A stretch of DNA of 64,000 bases, from the NCBI GenBank assembly GCA_029891385.1, contig JAIWQS010000079.1, positions 186,001 to 250,000 on the forward strand. The letters run 5' to 3'. Both the position numbers and the translations under genes were made by a program. Below the pieces are notes generated by a model. It made no database searches. It saw only the letters and a program-made list of their open reading frames with translations, and was not told the DNA's origin. Numbering within the stretch: the first letter of the stretch is position 1; every line of letters begins with the position of its first letter. Shown here in pieces: positions 1 to 10,852 of this stretch. The DNA comes from Erythroxylum novogranatense (Eukaryota > Streptophyta > Magnoliopsida > Malpighiales > Erythroxylaceae).

Positions 1-218
1 ATATAACACTTAGTAGTATTATTAGGATTTTACCATTGCTCATGTTGTTGGACTTGCTCAGAAGTTGAATTGCCACCTCAAGGTGGTGGCTCATTGTTCG
101 TTAATACCCATGAAATTCTTTCATATTGAAGAACAATGTCAAGGTTACGTCTCCATTCATTAAAATTCTCTCCGTTTTCTAATTTGTTGTTAGTCAAGAG
201 AAAAGGGACTGGATTCAT
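1..218 (-). pseudogene. Copia copy A: gag N-terminus, broken and cut by window edge
   Basis: Minus-strand reading starts with an ATG at 218 (MNPVPFLLTNNKLEN) and gives the N-terminus of a Ty1/Copia gag, including the motif FNEWRRNLDIVL followed by ISWVLT. Gag forms the particle that packages element RNA. The same sequence recurs as copy B (start at 9833), copy C (37838) and copy E (54660, plus strand), so this is one family. Two in-frame stops, one after NEPPP and one after QQHEQW, make it a pseudogene. The rest of the gene lies outside the window to the left. The start is chosen because the other copies share it and non-coding leader lies directly upstream. Confidence 0.85.
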
Positions 219-609
219 ATTATGGTGATTATGTTTGAAAATATTTTTAATTAAAACATGAGCATACTAGTCAGCAATATTGGGACTATGTATAAAATCA
301 TGATGCATGTATGCATGACGATAAATTTCACAAAACTTTAAAAAATTAAATCATTATATGATGGTTATTTTTCTTATCTATAATATACAAACTGATTGTG
401 GGCCAACTTATCCATTAAAATAAAAACTGGGACCCTTCCACTCAAAAAACTACTAAGCATCTTCATGTCGAACCTTTTGAGAAATGCCTTAATTTGGTCG
501 ATACATTTATCAATAGAGCTATGGTGGGTGTTATTGGCAAAATATGTTGAGTTTGTAACCATTTGATTCATCCACTAAACATACTTGCAAATCAAGCCTC
601 AGTGGGAGG
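219..609 (-). other. Copia copy A: untranslated leader, gag-proximal part
   Basis: Non-coding sequence upstream of the copy A gag start. It matches the leader of copy C (about 37839-38230) and the reverse complement of the copy E leader (about 54260-54659). The short reading frame at 374-571 is not conserved between copies and is taken as chance. The leader is cut at 610 by the S1 insertion and resumes at 6324. Confidence 0.75.
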
Positions 610-1443
610 TCACATGTTGGATCCTGAGTTTTTCGTGAAAGATTTGAACCATTGAATGAGAAATTTGGTGATTACTCACGAGTAAAAAACAAATGAATGA
701 AAATTTTTGAACTAAGAATTTATAGACAAGAGTAAAGTAAGGAATGAGAAAAGTGGATAGATTCATGATTGGTTAAGGTGTTTTTGGTGGATACGAGATT
801 TTTTTTGGAGATTAATAGAATTAAGGTGAAAGCTACAAGTGAAATAAAAACAAAAATGAAATTGAATATGAGAAGTAAGTTGATGAAGGATATGTACATA
901 TGTGTATGTTCTGTTATTCGTGTTCATGGTTTAAATCATGGATTATAATTTATTGTTTTTTTATGGAGGCCAATGATTTGAAATGAATTTGGTAATGAAG
1001 AGTAAAAGGCGTAGAAGAGATGAACTTAGTATGAGTTGTGTTAAGGAAGATTTTGAAACAAATAGGTAGTTGATCTGGAAAATGTTCACTGAGTGTGCTT
1101 CGGTCTGTTAGCCATAGTTTTTCCTCTAGTTACCTAAATGAGATGATTTTTAATTAAAATTAAGCTAGAAACATATGGCTACATTTCTTACGAAGACATA
1201 AAATTTCAATTCTTTCTCGAAGAGTCTCAAAATTTCATGAAGTTAAGAATTGGGTGCAGTACGTTGTTGTATGAATGAAAATTTCACCTTTGGAATTTAG
1301 GGGTAAATTTGGGATTGATATAAATATATTTTAGCAAAGTTAGCTTCTGGAAAGTTGTATATCTTTCTTTTATCTTTCCAATGGTATATAGTAAGAAATT
1401 TTTGGACATCAGAATCAAAAGTTATGATCTTTACAAGTGTCTT

Positions 1444-4125
1444 AGTTTTGCTTCTGTCTCAAAATGACGTCATCATCGTCTTAGTATAACATCAGCATCG
1501 TCTTAGTTTTGTTTCTGTCTTAAAATGATGTCATCATCATCTTAGTATGACATCAGCATCACCTTAGTTTCGTTCTGTCTTAGTTTTTCTTCCATCTCAA
1601 AATGACATCATCATCGTCTCAGTATGACGTCAGCAATCGTTTCATGACGTCAACATCGTCTCATTTTGGCCAGAACATCTTCTACTCCAAATTTGACCCT
1701 CTACATGACAGAATTGGTCTTTAAGATCTTCATGAGAGTTGTATACGTTGAATTCTTCATTCAATTCATCTAAAGAACACCTAAATATAAGTTTTGTATA
1801 GAAAGTTATACCCATTTTTTCGATTTGTCGCAGTATGACATCAGCAATCGCTCATGACGTTAGCTTCGTCTCATTTTTGCCAAATCATATTCTAGTTCAA
1901 ATTTGATCCTCTAGATGATAGAATTGGTCTTTAAGATCTTCATGAGAGTTGTAGATATTGAATTCCTCTTTCAATTCATAAAAAAAAACAAATAAATTCA
2001 AGTTCTATACAGAAAGTTATACCCATTTTTCCGATTCATCTCAGTATGACGTTAGCAATAATCTCATGACGTCAGCATCATCTCATTTTGAGCAGAACAT
2101 CTTCTAGTCCAAATTTGATTCTCTGGATTACAGAATTGGTCTTTAAGATCTTCATGAGAGTTTTAGATCTTGAATTCATCTTTCAATTCATATAAAGAAA
2201 ACCTGAATCCAAGTTCTGTACAGAAAGTTATACCCATTTTCTGATTCGTCTTAGGATGACGTCACCAATCGTCTCATGACGTCAGCATCGTCTCATTTTG
2301 TCCAAAACATTTTCAAGTCCAAATTTGATCCTCTAGGTTACAAAATTGGCCCTTACGGTCTTCATGATAGTTGTAGATCTTGAAGCCTTCTTTCTATTAA
2401 TCTAAACAAAACCTAAATCCAAGTTCTGTACAGAAAGTTATACCCATTTTTTCGATTCATCTTAGTATGACATCAACAATCATCTCATGATGTCAGCATC
2501 GTCTTATTTTGGCCAGAACATCTTCTAGTCCAAATTTAATCCTCTAGATGATAAAATTGGTCCTTAAGGTCTTCATGAGTTTTGTAGATCTTGAATTCCT
2601 CTTTCAATTCATCTAAAGAAAACCTAAACCCAATTTTTGTATAGAAAGTTATACCCATTTTCTTATTCATCTCAGTATGACGTCAGCAATCTTCTCATGA
2701 CGTCTGCAATCGTCTCATTTTGGCGTGAACAAATTCTAGTCCAAATTTGATCCAATAGATGATAGAATTGATCTTTAAGGTATTCATGAGAGCTGTAGAT
2801 ATTGAAATCCTCTTTTAATTCATCTAAAGAACAACTAAATATGAGTTTTGTAAAGAAAGTTGTGCCCAATTTTCTGATTTGTCTCAGTATGACGTCAGCA
2901 ATCGTCTCATGATGTCAACATCATCTCATTTTGGCCAGAACATCTTCTAGTCCAAATGTGATTCTCTAGATGACAAAATTGGTCTTTATGGTATTCATGA
3001 GAATTGTAGATATTGAAGTCCTATTTTAATTCATATAAAGAACACCTAAATCCGAGTTCTATAAAGAAAGTTATGCCCATTTTCTTATTCATCTCAAGAT
3101 GACATCAAGAATCGCCTCAGATGTCAAGATCGCCTCATTTTGGCCGTAACATGTTCTATTCAAAATTTTATCCTCTAGATAATAGAATTGATCTTTATAG
3201 ATTTCATGAGAGTTGTAGATCTTGAATTCCTCTTTTAATTCATCCAAAAAAACCTGAATCCGAGTTCTGTAAAGAAAGTTATGCCCATTTTCCTTATTCA
3301 TCTCATTATGACGTCAGCAATCGTCTCATGACGTCAGCATCGTCTCATTTTAGCTAGAACATTTTCTGGTCCAAATTTGATCCTCTAGATGACAGAATAG
3401 GTCTTTAAAGTCTGCATGGGAGTTATAGATCTTAAATTGCTCTTTCAATTCATCTAAAGAACACCTATATCCGATTTCTATAAAAAAAGTTATGCCCATT
3501 TTTTGATTTGTCTCAATATGACGTCAACAATCGTGTCATGACGTCAGTATCATCTTATTTTGTCCAGAACATCTTCTAGTCCAAATTTGATCCTCTAGAT
3601 GATAGAATTGGTCTTTAAGGTCTTATGAGAGTTGTAGATCTTGAAGTCCTCTTTCTATTCATCTAAAGAAAATTTAAGTCCGAGTTCTGTACAGAAAGTT
3701 ATACCCATTTTTTGATTCGTCTCAGTATGACGTCAGCAATCGTCTCATAACGTCAGCATCGTCTCATTTTGGCTAAAATATTTCTAGTCCAAATTTGATC
3801 ATCTAGATGGTAGAATTGGCCTTCATGGTCTTCATGAAAGTTGTAGATATTGAAGTCTTCTTTCTATTGATCAAGGGAACACCGTAATCTGATATCTGTA
3901 GGGAAAGTTATGATAATTTTCCCAATCTTATATCTTTTGATGACATCTTTTCATCTCAAAATGACATCATATATTATGTTCTATTTTTGACCCTTCAGAT
4001 GATCAAATTTGTCTCTACATCTTTCATGCGAGTTGTAGCTCTTGAAGTCTTATTTTGGACCATCTAAATAATACATCAATCAGAAAATTCTAAAGAAAGT
4101 TATGCTAATTATCCCAAGATAGGTT
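1444..4125 (+). repeat. Tandem repeat of about 210 bp, 11 good copies plus degenerate edges
   Basis: Monomers are anchored on CAGTATGACGTCAGC or close variants at 1620, 1831, 2042, 2252, 2463, 2673, 2885, 3095, 3304, 3514 and 3723, a spacing of 209-212 bp. Each monomer also holds a block around TTCATGAGAGTTGTAGATC and another around AGAAAGTTATACCCATTTT. A twelfth, degenerate copy covers about 3932-4125, and short broken sub-repeats cover about 1444-1619. The short minus-strand frames at 2672-2869 and 3089-3301 are shadows of this array. The G LTR lacks the array, so it expanded in this lineage or copy. Confidence 0.9.
1465..3735 (+). promoter_or_regulatory. Cluster of 13 TGACGTCA palindromes (bZIP/TGA-type sites)
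   Basis: Exact TGACGTCA octamers start at 1465, 1625, 1645, 2067, 2257, 2277, 2678, 2890, 3309, 3329, 3519, 3539 and 3728; further copies carry one change. Four monomers keep two exact octamers whose starts are 20 bp apart, about two helical turns. TGACGTCA is the known binding palindrome of plant TGA/CRE-type bZIP factors. Whether any factor binds here is inference. The cluster lies upstream of the TATA-like box of the same LTR. Confidence 0.6.
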
Positions 4126-4760
4126 CAATATGATTGAGGACAAAGCCATGTTTGATTCTTTTGACCATAACTTCTTTTATAAACACCCGAATGACTTGAT
4201 TCTTAAACCGTTGGATTCATAAGATTTGTTTGATATCTATGAAAAAAATCATAGCCATTTGAAATGAATAGAGAAAGGTTGAGTGAAGAGAATGGGATGG
4301 GTACAGTGAATGTGCTCTTAAGTAATATGAACTGATGAACATACTTCAGTATTTTGTGTATATTTGGATCTATAGAATTTCAAATGAGATGATTTCTGAT
4401 TTGGGGTAAAATAGAGACATGGATCTATAAATGTTATGAAGAAATTGGAATCTGGTTTAGTCTCTAAATTGTGTAAATTTTAAATGGAAGTTGTGCATAG
4501 TATAATGTTTTGGGACAGGAGCAGTCCAAAAATGTTTGAAGTATATCTTTTGAATCACTGAACCAAATGGAATGATTTTGGTGTCATTAGAAACTTAAGA
4601 TAATGGGGAACATTTTTTGGAAGAAAGTTTTATGTCAAAATATTTCAGGGTATTTTTGGCAAGACACTTAAGGTCAAAAAGAACATAAGCTTAGGGGGAA
4701 GGGTAAAATGAGCTTTTGGACTCATTAAGGCATAATTGGAAGAAGAAGTATTGTCTTGCT

Positions 4761-4767
4761 TATAAAT
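4761..4767 (+). promoter_or_regulatory. TATA-like box of LTR S1
   Basis: TATAAAT followed by purine-rich sequence. The G LTR has TATAAAT in the equivalent place (60712-60718). A GTAAG donor-like site follows about 240 nt downstream. The core promoter role is inferred from position. Confidence 0.5.
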
Positions 4768-5003
4768 GAAGGAGGAACATTGAATGAGAAGATTCTAGAA
4801 AAGCAAAATCTGTGGATGAGAAAAGAGATAAGGGAGAGAAAACATGAAAAAGAATGAAAGAGAGAAATAAGAGAAAACAAGCTAGGGTTTAATTCCCTTA
4901 GCCTTTAAGAGAGATTTTCTGGTTATTCAAGAAGAGAAAAAGTTAGAGCAAGAGAAAAGCTTTCTTTTGAGATAAAGATCCCTTCATTTGGTGAAGAATA
5001 AAG

Positions 5004-5928
5004 GTAAGATCATTTTGAATCCTTTTGATTTTTGAAAGGATTTTAGTTCATGGATTTTAGAAAATGTTTGGGTTTAAGTACTTTAAAAGAAATTTTAGTA
5101 ATTGTGCTTTGTGGAATTTTCAGTTGAAAACCCTATTGAGTGAGATTTTTGTTATTGTATAAAGGGGTCAAGAGAGATAAGAGGAACCAAAGAAGAAATA
5201 TTTTCAGCAAGTCAAGTCTTTAAGCAAGAAAATCAAGGTGGTAAATGTTTATAATAAAAAAATAAGCCATTACTGCTTTCTTTAAATCAAGAATTTTTTT
5301 GATTTCAATTGCATCCTAAGTGTTGCATCCTTTATTGTTGCATATTCTATGAAATCTTCTACATGTTCATTACATATTTTAAGTCATGTTTTTGGAAAAT
5401 ATGCATGCATAGGAAATCATGTTTTCAAAAACAAATGGTTTTTAAAATACATGTCGATCATACATATGAAGAGTAAGTTTTCAAAAAAGTGCCAGTTTGG
5501 GCATCATTAGTTACAAAACAAGAAATATATGCATTATGTGGGTTTGTGGTGGTCCCACAAGTAATCAAGTGTACTTGTCTAAAGGCTTCTTCCACCTCTC
5601 CGCTAGTGGCAAGAAGTTCCCTTGCGGACTCCCATAAGTTCACGACTACGCATGACCATGACATGGGATTGCGTATTACGTTATGTTCACGGCTACACAG
5701 GACCCCTAGAGGAAATGTGTAGTGCGTTCTATTTTGGATCCACCCAAACCATTCTAATGTGCTTAGATGTTCACGATTGGTTTGTTCAAGTGAAAGCATT
5801 CATGATTTTTGGAAAACTCAAAAAATGCATAAATTGTGACTTTGATTTTTTTGACAAGATCTGAACCTTAAAGAAACTTGTTACCCACGAGCTTTCAAGC
5901 TCACCCCCCCTCTCTGTCTCCTCCTCAG
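5004..5928 (+). other. Predicted intron inside LTR S1
   Basis: The donor is AAG|GTAAGA at 5004. The acceptor is a pyrimidine tract of about 25 nt ending CTCCTCAG at 5928. A GAGCTT-TC-AAGCTC hairpin (5889-5902) runs into CTCAC, a plant branch-point match, with the hairpin ending 26 nt before the acceptor. The same order occurs in G, L2 and L1. Splicing is inferred; I have no transcript evidence. Confidence 0.45.
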
Positions 5929-6323
5929 GTTTTTTAATGAGAAGTTAAGAAAGCAAAAGCATGAAGGAAATACCTTAGATTTGCTTATTTTGTATTTTGG
6001 AGTTTTGATAGAGTTGTAACGTCTGTACTAGTTATTTTGGATCATGATATATTAGAACTTGTAAGTCCTCTTTTGTTTGAGGGTAATGAAGAGTAAATGA
6101 TCATATTTTTCAGCTGTAAGAAATGCATTGAGAAGTATGATGGATGTAAATATTCGTTTAAGTTATCGGATTTTCACAAGTTAGTTGGGTTCTCGAAACG
6201 GGTCCCAACAGTTGTAGTATAAGAGCAAGAAGATGAATCGGTAATGTTCAAGGAATTTCCATAGGAGTAAGCTCACATTCATGTTCCGAAGTTGGGCTCC
6301 AAAAATGGGTGCCTAACATCATA

Positions 6324-6988
6324 TTTGCTACCAATGAGTGGACTTATCCTTCAGGAGACCCAAACCATGTAAGATCTAGGATTCATGTCCTCCATGGGGA
6401 CTAACACTTCACCACATGCAAATGGGCCATCACAAGGAGAACGTGGACTCTCACATGAGCATCCTCTCCTACTCAATTATTTTGGTCTTTAAGTTTTAAT
6501 AAATACCATCTTGTTTAGATGCAATTTATTAATCATCTTATATTGTGTCATTATATATCGCATATATAATGAATTCATAGCAAAGACTAGGTTTGGAAAT
6601 TAGTCTAAATGGCATACTATCATATAATATCACATATTATAAGAATCCATCCATCCATTCGTCTTATAAATAATAACACTACTTTTGATTGTCCATCCTA
6701 AAACATAAAAATAATTACAAGGCTCTTTGGCCTATAATAAAAAATCTTAGACTTGGATCTTTCACTTCGAACTTTTCGTTCACTTGGCCCAGCATATTCG
6801 GTAAAAAGTATGTAATGGCATTTTCATAAAACCGAAATTTGTGACATTGAAAACTATATTATATGGACAACCAAAAGAGCAAAACATAAACCATATATAT
6901 TTTTATCACATAAAAAATATGTAGGATAAAAAATTTGATTGCCAACCTATACATTACATATAGGAACTGAAATCATGCTAATAAAATG
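6324..6988 (-). other. Copia copy A: untranslated leader, PBS-proximal part
   Basis: Continuation of the copy A leader after S1. It matches the leader of copy C at about 38230-38860 and of copy E at about 53180-54260 (reverse complement), including the phrase around CCAAACCATGTAAGA. No coding sequence is seen. Confidence 0.75.
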
Positions 6989-7002
6989 GCTCTAATACTA
7001 AT
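6989..7002 (-). other. Copia copy A primer-binding site
   Basis: Minus-strand ATTAGTATTAGAGCC next to the LTR end is a degraded TTGGTATCAGAGCC, complementary to the 3' end of initiator tRNA-Met, the usual Copia primer. Confidence 0.75.
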
Positions 7003-8357
7003 TGTTGGATTGAAAACATAAGCATACTAGATTTGGCTAAAACATAAGCATTTAAAAACTCTTTCCGAAATCAAAATGCAACGGAAGCATTATAACCAAA
7101 TCAACAAGTTTAATCCATGCATGATGCATTATTAGAAAAATAAATAACATAAAAAATGGTAGAAATTATACCGACTCCTTGCTATAGCTTTGACTCCTCG
7201 CTTTAGTATCCTCTCCTTGTTAGTGTATCCTCTCCTCGTTAGTGTATCCTCGACCAATATGATCTACTACTTATTCTTCTTGGACAATTTGGTTAACAAG
7301 ATCCTTTGGTTGAAAAGGAAAAAAAATTTCGAAGATATTTTCTTTACTTGAAAGAAGCCAAAAAAGAGACTCCTCTTATTCAAGTTTTGGCTAACTCATA
7401 CAAGAGAGGAGAGTGAGTCAAAATGCAAGAACACCTTTTGTTCTCCTTCTCAATTTCAGTTAAACATCAAAGAAAGAAGTGATTTGTATCCAATGCATCA
7501 CTTCATTCTTTAATCAATCATAAAGAAGCCAATAAATAAGATTCTTCTCATTTGTTTAAGATGACTATATGAAAAGACCAATAACCTAAATGAGACCTCA
7601 TTTTGGTTATGAGATGAAAGAAGGAGAGAGTACATCAAATGTACCTTTTCCTTTCTTTAATCAAATGAATGCTAAAAGGCTACATCCCATCATTAAAAGC
7701 CAACCATTAAACAATTTAATGATAAGATCATTACTCCATTTAATGATGATGGAGCATGATAAAAACCTTCTTTAGTTTAGCAATTCAATGCTAAATGTGC
7801 AACTGCACATTTAGCTATAAATTGAAATTTGCCTTCCTTTTATCTTTAATAACTTTGTTTCAATTTAATTAATCTAATTAATTAAATCAAATCACAATCC
7901 AACCTAATACTAAATGTTTATTTGAGCATCTAATTAGCAATTAATTAGGTAAGCCAAACATTTAATTATAGGATTAAAAGCTTTATTTATATTTCTTACT
8001 TTGTTTAATATCCTTCCTAGAAGCCGGTGGGAATCTAATTGGACTTATATAAATTAGGCTCCAAAAAGCCCGGAATTAATTTAGTCTCATTAAAATAAAT
8101 TTGAACTTATTAACCAAATGTCATTCCACTGAAGGCAATTATTTGAACTTTTGAATTACTAAATATTATGAGAACACATGTTTCAAGTAAGATTTCCAAT
8201 TATAAACTTTATTATGAATCATGTTATAGCCATTTACATAATAAAGGTAAAATTACCATTTTTCCCTTATATTGGTTTTTCTTCTAGATCTCCCGTTTTA
8301 CTCTATATGGTGATTATCACACCAGATCTTGGTGTTGAGACTTAATGGATAGCTAGA
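7003..8357 (-). mobile_element. Copia copy A: 5' LTR, truncated
   Basis: Begins TGTTGGATTG beside the PBS and aligns with the first two-thirds of the copy C LTR (from 38876) and with the reverse complement of the copy E LTRs. It should run about 2.1 kb, but stops after the GATGGATAGCTAG-like phrase near 8350 and passes directly into integrase sequence of copy B. The remaining LTR is missing, so the junction is a deletion or recombination breakpoint. Confidence 0.8.
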
Positions 8358-9833
8358 TATTAGGCCCACACACATTAGTACGTGCCAAGTCCAACATGGA
8401 TTTAGATCTGTTTCGTTTGGAAGGAAATGAGGCCTTGTTCATTTTTCTTTCAATACAAGATTCAAAGATGGGTAATGGATCATTATCCAAGCCCGTAAGG
8501 ATCCCTTGCTTCATTAATCTGTAATGTCTTTTTTGATTGATATGACCCATTCTTAAGTGCCACAAGACATTGAATTGTATTGGTTTTCTAAATTTTGTGG
8601 TGTTTAGTGAGCCTGTCTAGGTTCTATAAAGAACAATCCCTATTTAATTATCGCATTACAAATAAAATCCTTATTCTCATATATTGAAACAACATTTTCA
8701 AAATATAAGGAATAACCAGATTTTATTAGACAAAAATAAAAATCATATTCCTTACAATCATTGGCATGTAATAAACATTCTCTAAATATAATCTATGTCC
8801 ACTAGGAAAGTACAAGATAACTACTCCCACTAATTTTGTTGAAACATAGGATCCATTTGTTATCTTGACTTGAAACTGACCTTTAGGTAGTCTTTTTCTT
8901 TGCTAGAACCCCAGCAAAGAATTACAAACATGGTTAATGGCTCTTGAATATAATATCCAAGAATCAGATAAATCTGCCACATTTCTAGTTCCTAACAAAC
9001 TTAGAAAACAACCCATGCCTTGTTTGCTTTTGAGGGACTCAAGGTAGACTGGATAGTTTTTTTTAGTGGCCCATCTCATCACAGTGGAAACATTTTCCCT
9101 TGATGCTCTCATTGGCCTTCTTTTTCATGGGTTGGGCCTTGACCCCTATTAGGCCTTCTTTTTCATTGGACCCTTCTTTTTTTGCTTGCCCTTACTCTTG
9201 GACTTAGAAGAAGATGTAGCTTCTGGCCTATGAGCCTTGATATTTAATATCTTTTTTATACTTTAGCGAGTATTCATCAACTCACTCAAGGTGTAATCCT
9301 TGCTGTTGAGTTCATAATCCAACTTAAACTGTTGAAAAGAAGAGCTTAAGCTATTGATGATCATAATCATCTATATGTCACCATCCATATCCGCACCAAG
9401 CATATTAGCCTCAATGACCATGGAGATTACCTTAAACATTTAATCTCACATTGATTCGGTAGGTTTTTTTTTTTAGATAGTGAAAGGTTTGGATAACTTT
9501 TACCCTTGCAGACCTGGTCCTCACACCAAACATCTCATGTAGGTGATGGACCATTGCATTAGTAGTTTTCATATAAGCAATTTGCTTTTGCAACATGTTG
9601 ATGACAGAAGCTAGAATATAACATTTAGTAATTTTATTAGCATTCTACCATTGCTTATATTGTTGGACTAGCTCAGGAGTTGAATCTCCACTAGATGGTG
9701 TTGGCTCATTTTCAGTTAATACCCATGAAATTTGTTCATAATGAAGAACAACATCGAGGTTACGTCTCCATTCATTAAAATTCTCCTTATTTTCCAATTT
9801 TTTATTTGTCAAGAGCAAAGTAAGTGGATTCAT
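8358..9833 (-). pseudogene. Copia copy B: gag, protease and start of integrase, decayed
   Basis: Read on the minus strand from the ATG at 9833: gag N-terminus (MNPLTLLLTNKKLEN, FNEWRRNLDVVL); gag body with stops and frameshifts; zinc-knuckle remnant near 9065-9110; protease region with WILYSRAINHVCNS (8900-8990), where the catalytic DSGA has become YSRA; and the GAG-pre-integrase/zinc domain WHLRMGHINQKRHYRL (8510-8565) followed by CIERKMNKASFPSK. The polyprotein normally supplies capsid, protease, integrase, reverse transcriptase and RNase H for the copy-and-paste cycle. Integrase breaks off at about 8358, joined to copy A's LTR. The reverse transcriptase and RNase H part and the 3' LTR are absent. 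Several stops and a lost active site make it non-functional. Confidence 0.85.
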
Positions 9834-9942
9834 TTTGTGGTGATTATGTCTGAAAACATAAAATATTAAAGAGTACGCAAATTAGTCAAAAATATTGGAA
9901 CTTTGTATAAAATCATAATGCATGTAATCATGATGATAGAAC
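9834..9942 (-). other. Copia copy B: leader fragment
   Basis: About 110 bp upstream of the copy B gag start, matching the leader of copies A and C. It ends abruptly at about 9942, where copy C protease-region sequence begins, so copy B has no PBS or 5' LTR here. Confidence 0.7.
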
Positions 9943-10092
9943 ATAGGTTCCATCTACAATCTTCACTTAAAACTGGCCTTTAGGTATTCTTTTCCTTTAG
10001 TGGAACCCTTACATAGAATTGCAAACATGGTTAGTGGCTCTTGAATCCAATAACTAAGAATCATATAAATCTTTCACTTTTCTAGTTCTAAT
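9943..10092 (-). pseudogene. Copia copy C: protease-to-integrase linker fragment
   Basis: Minus-strand sequence homologous to 8850-8990 of copy B and to about 55510-55640 of copy E, downstream of the DSG protease motif. It ends at the L1 insertion point. Copy C continues beyond L1 at 36997 with the upstream gag part, which shows that L1 landed inside this element. The left edge at 9943 is a truncation joined to copy B's leader. Confidence 0.75.
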
Positions 10093-10402
10093 CAGTAATA
10101 TTTCACTCCGCATTTGACCAACCCGACATCGATGGTGATATCAGAGTCCGTGCCCTGCTAGGGTGGCGTGCTACATCACTCAGTCAAAACTCAGTATCAA
10201 TTTTTTTTTAACACAAAAATACATGAAGCAGAAATCAATGAATGTACAATCATTAAGAAGTATATTGGCCACGGGGGCCATTTTCAAAAATACAATTTAT
10301 TTCAGTATGTTAACTTTACAGATTGATCTAATCATTAATACAAAAATTCAGAAAATACTATTTTATCGCACACTAATGCATTTAAACCGATCCCGACCAC
10401 AT
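10093..10402 (-). mobile_element. L1 3' LTR, terminal piece left of L2
   Basis: Matches the first 310 bp of the right LTR (from 27015), including the shared block around ATCGATGGTGATAT and the purine-rich stretch with CACGGGGGCC. The outer terminus is decayed (AGTAATATTTCACTCC where the right LTR has ATAACACCCCACTCC). Confidence 0.75.
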
Positions 10403-10852
10403 TCAGCACTTCACCTCGCGTGACCCGAACCCGACATCTACAGCGATATCCGAGCCCGTGATCAGCGAGGGTGGTATGCTAGAGCAAAACAAATACACTT
10501 TAAAACTCGATATAACATTTTTCTTTTCTTCTTTCAAAATGCTTAAGTGGAAAACGATAACCAAATTGGGCCCGATTCAATACGAAAACATTTTTCAAAT
10601 ATAAACCAATTTCAGTCATTAACTAGCACTCACTAGTGCTCAATCATTTCATAAATAGAAATGCATGACCCAACTGGGCCCAATGCCATTTCTGAACATT
10701 TTCAGTATTTCAATACAATTACACATTATCAATTGGGGCCCACTTAATAAATCACTACACTAATGCAGATGTGAACAACACTGATCCCGACCCTTTACTC
10801 GCTTGCTAGCAACGATCATACCCTCGTTAGTCTAACGGGTACTCTTCAACTC

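Larger units (their letters stand above)
615..6318 (+). mobile_element. Solo Gypsy LTR S1, 5.7 kb, with an expanded repeat array
   Basis: The segment starts TGTTGGATCC and ends GTGCCTAACA. It is flanked by TCACA (610-614) and TCATA (6319-6323), a TSD with one change, and it splits an otherwise continuous Copia leader. Its 3' part aligns by eye with the LTR of Gypsy element G (60667-62612): both have the phrase around 5190-5300, the block at 5489-5760 (matching about 61770-61990) and the terminal GTTGGGCTCC. No internal coding region is present, so it is read as a solo LTR left by LTR-LTR recombination. It is far longer than G's LTR (about 2.2 kb), mainly because of the tandem array at about 1444-4125. 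Confidence 0.8.

Noticed and set aside
1444..4125. CRISPR-like regular array
   Set aside because: Repeats are about 210 bp with no unique spacers, inside a plant LTR; a tandem repeat, not CRISPR.
5458..5799. Minus-strand frame of 113 codons, with overlapping plus-strand frames
   Set aside because: Lies in the part of LTR S1 shared with the G LTR, where the frame is not kept. No domain, not conserved; chance frame in LTR.
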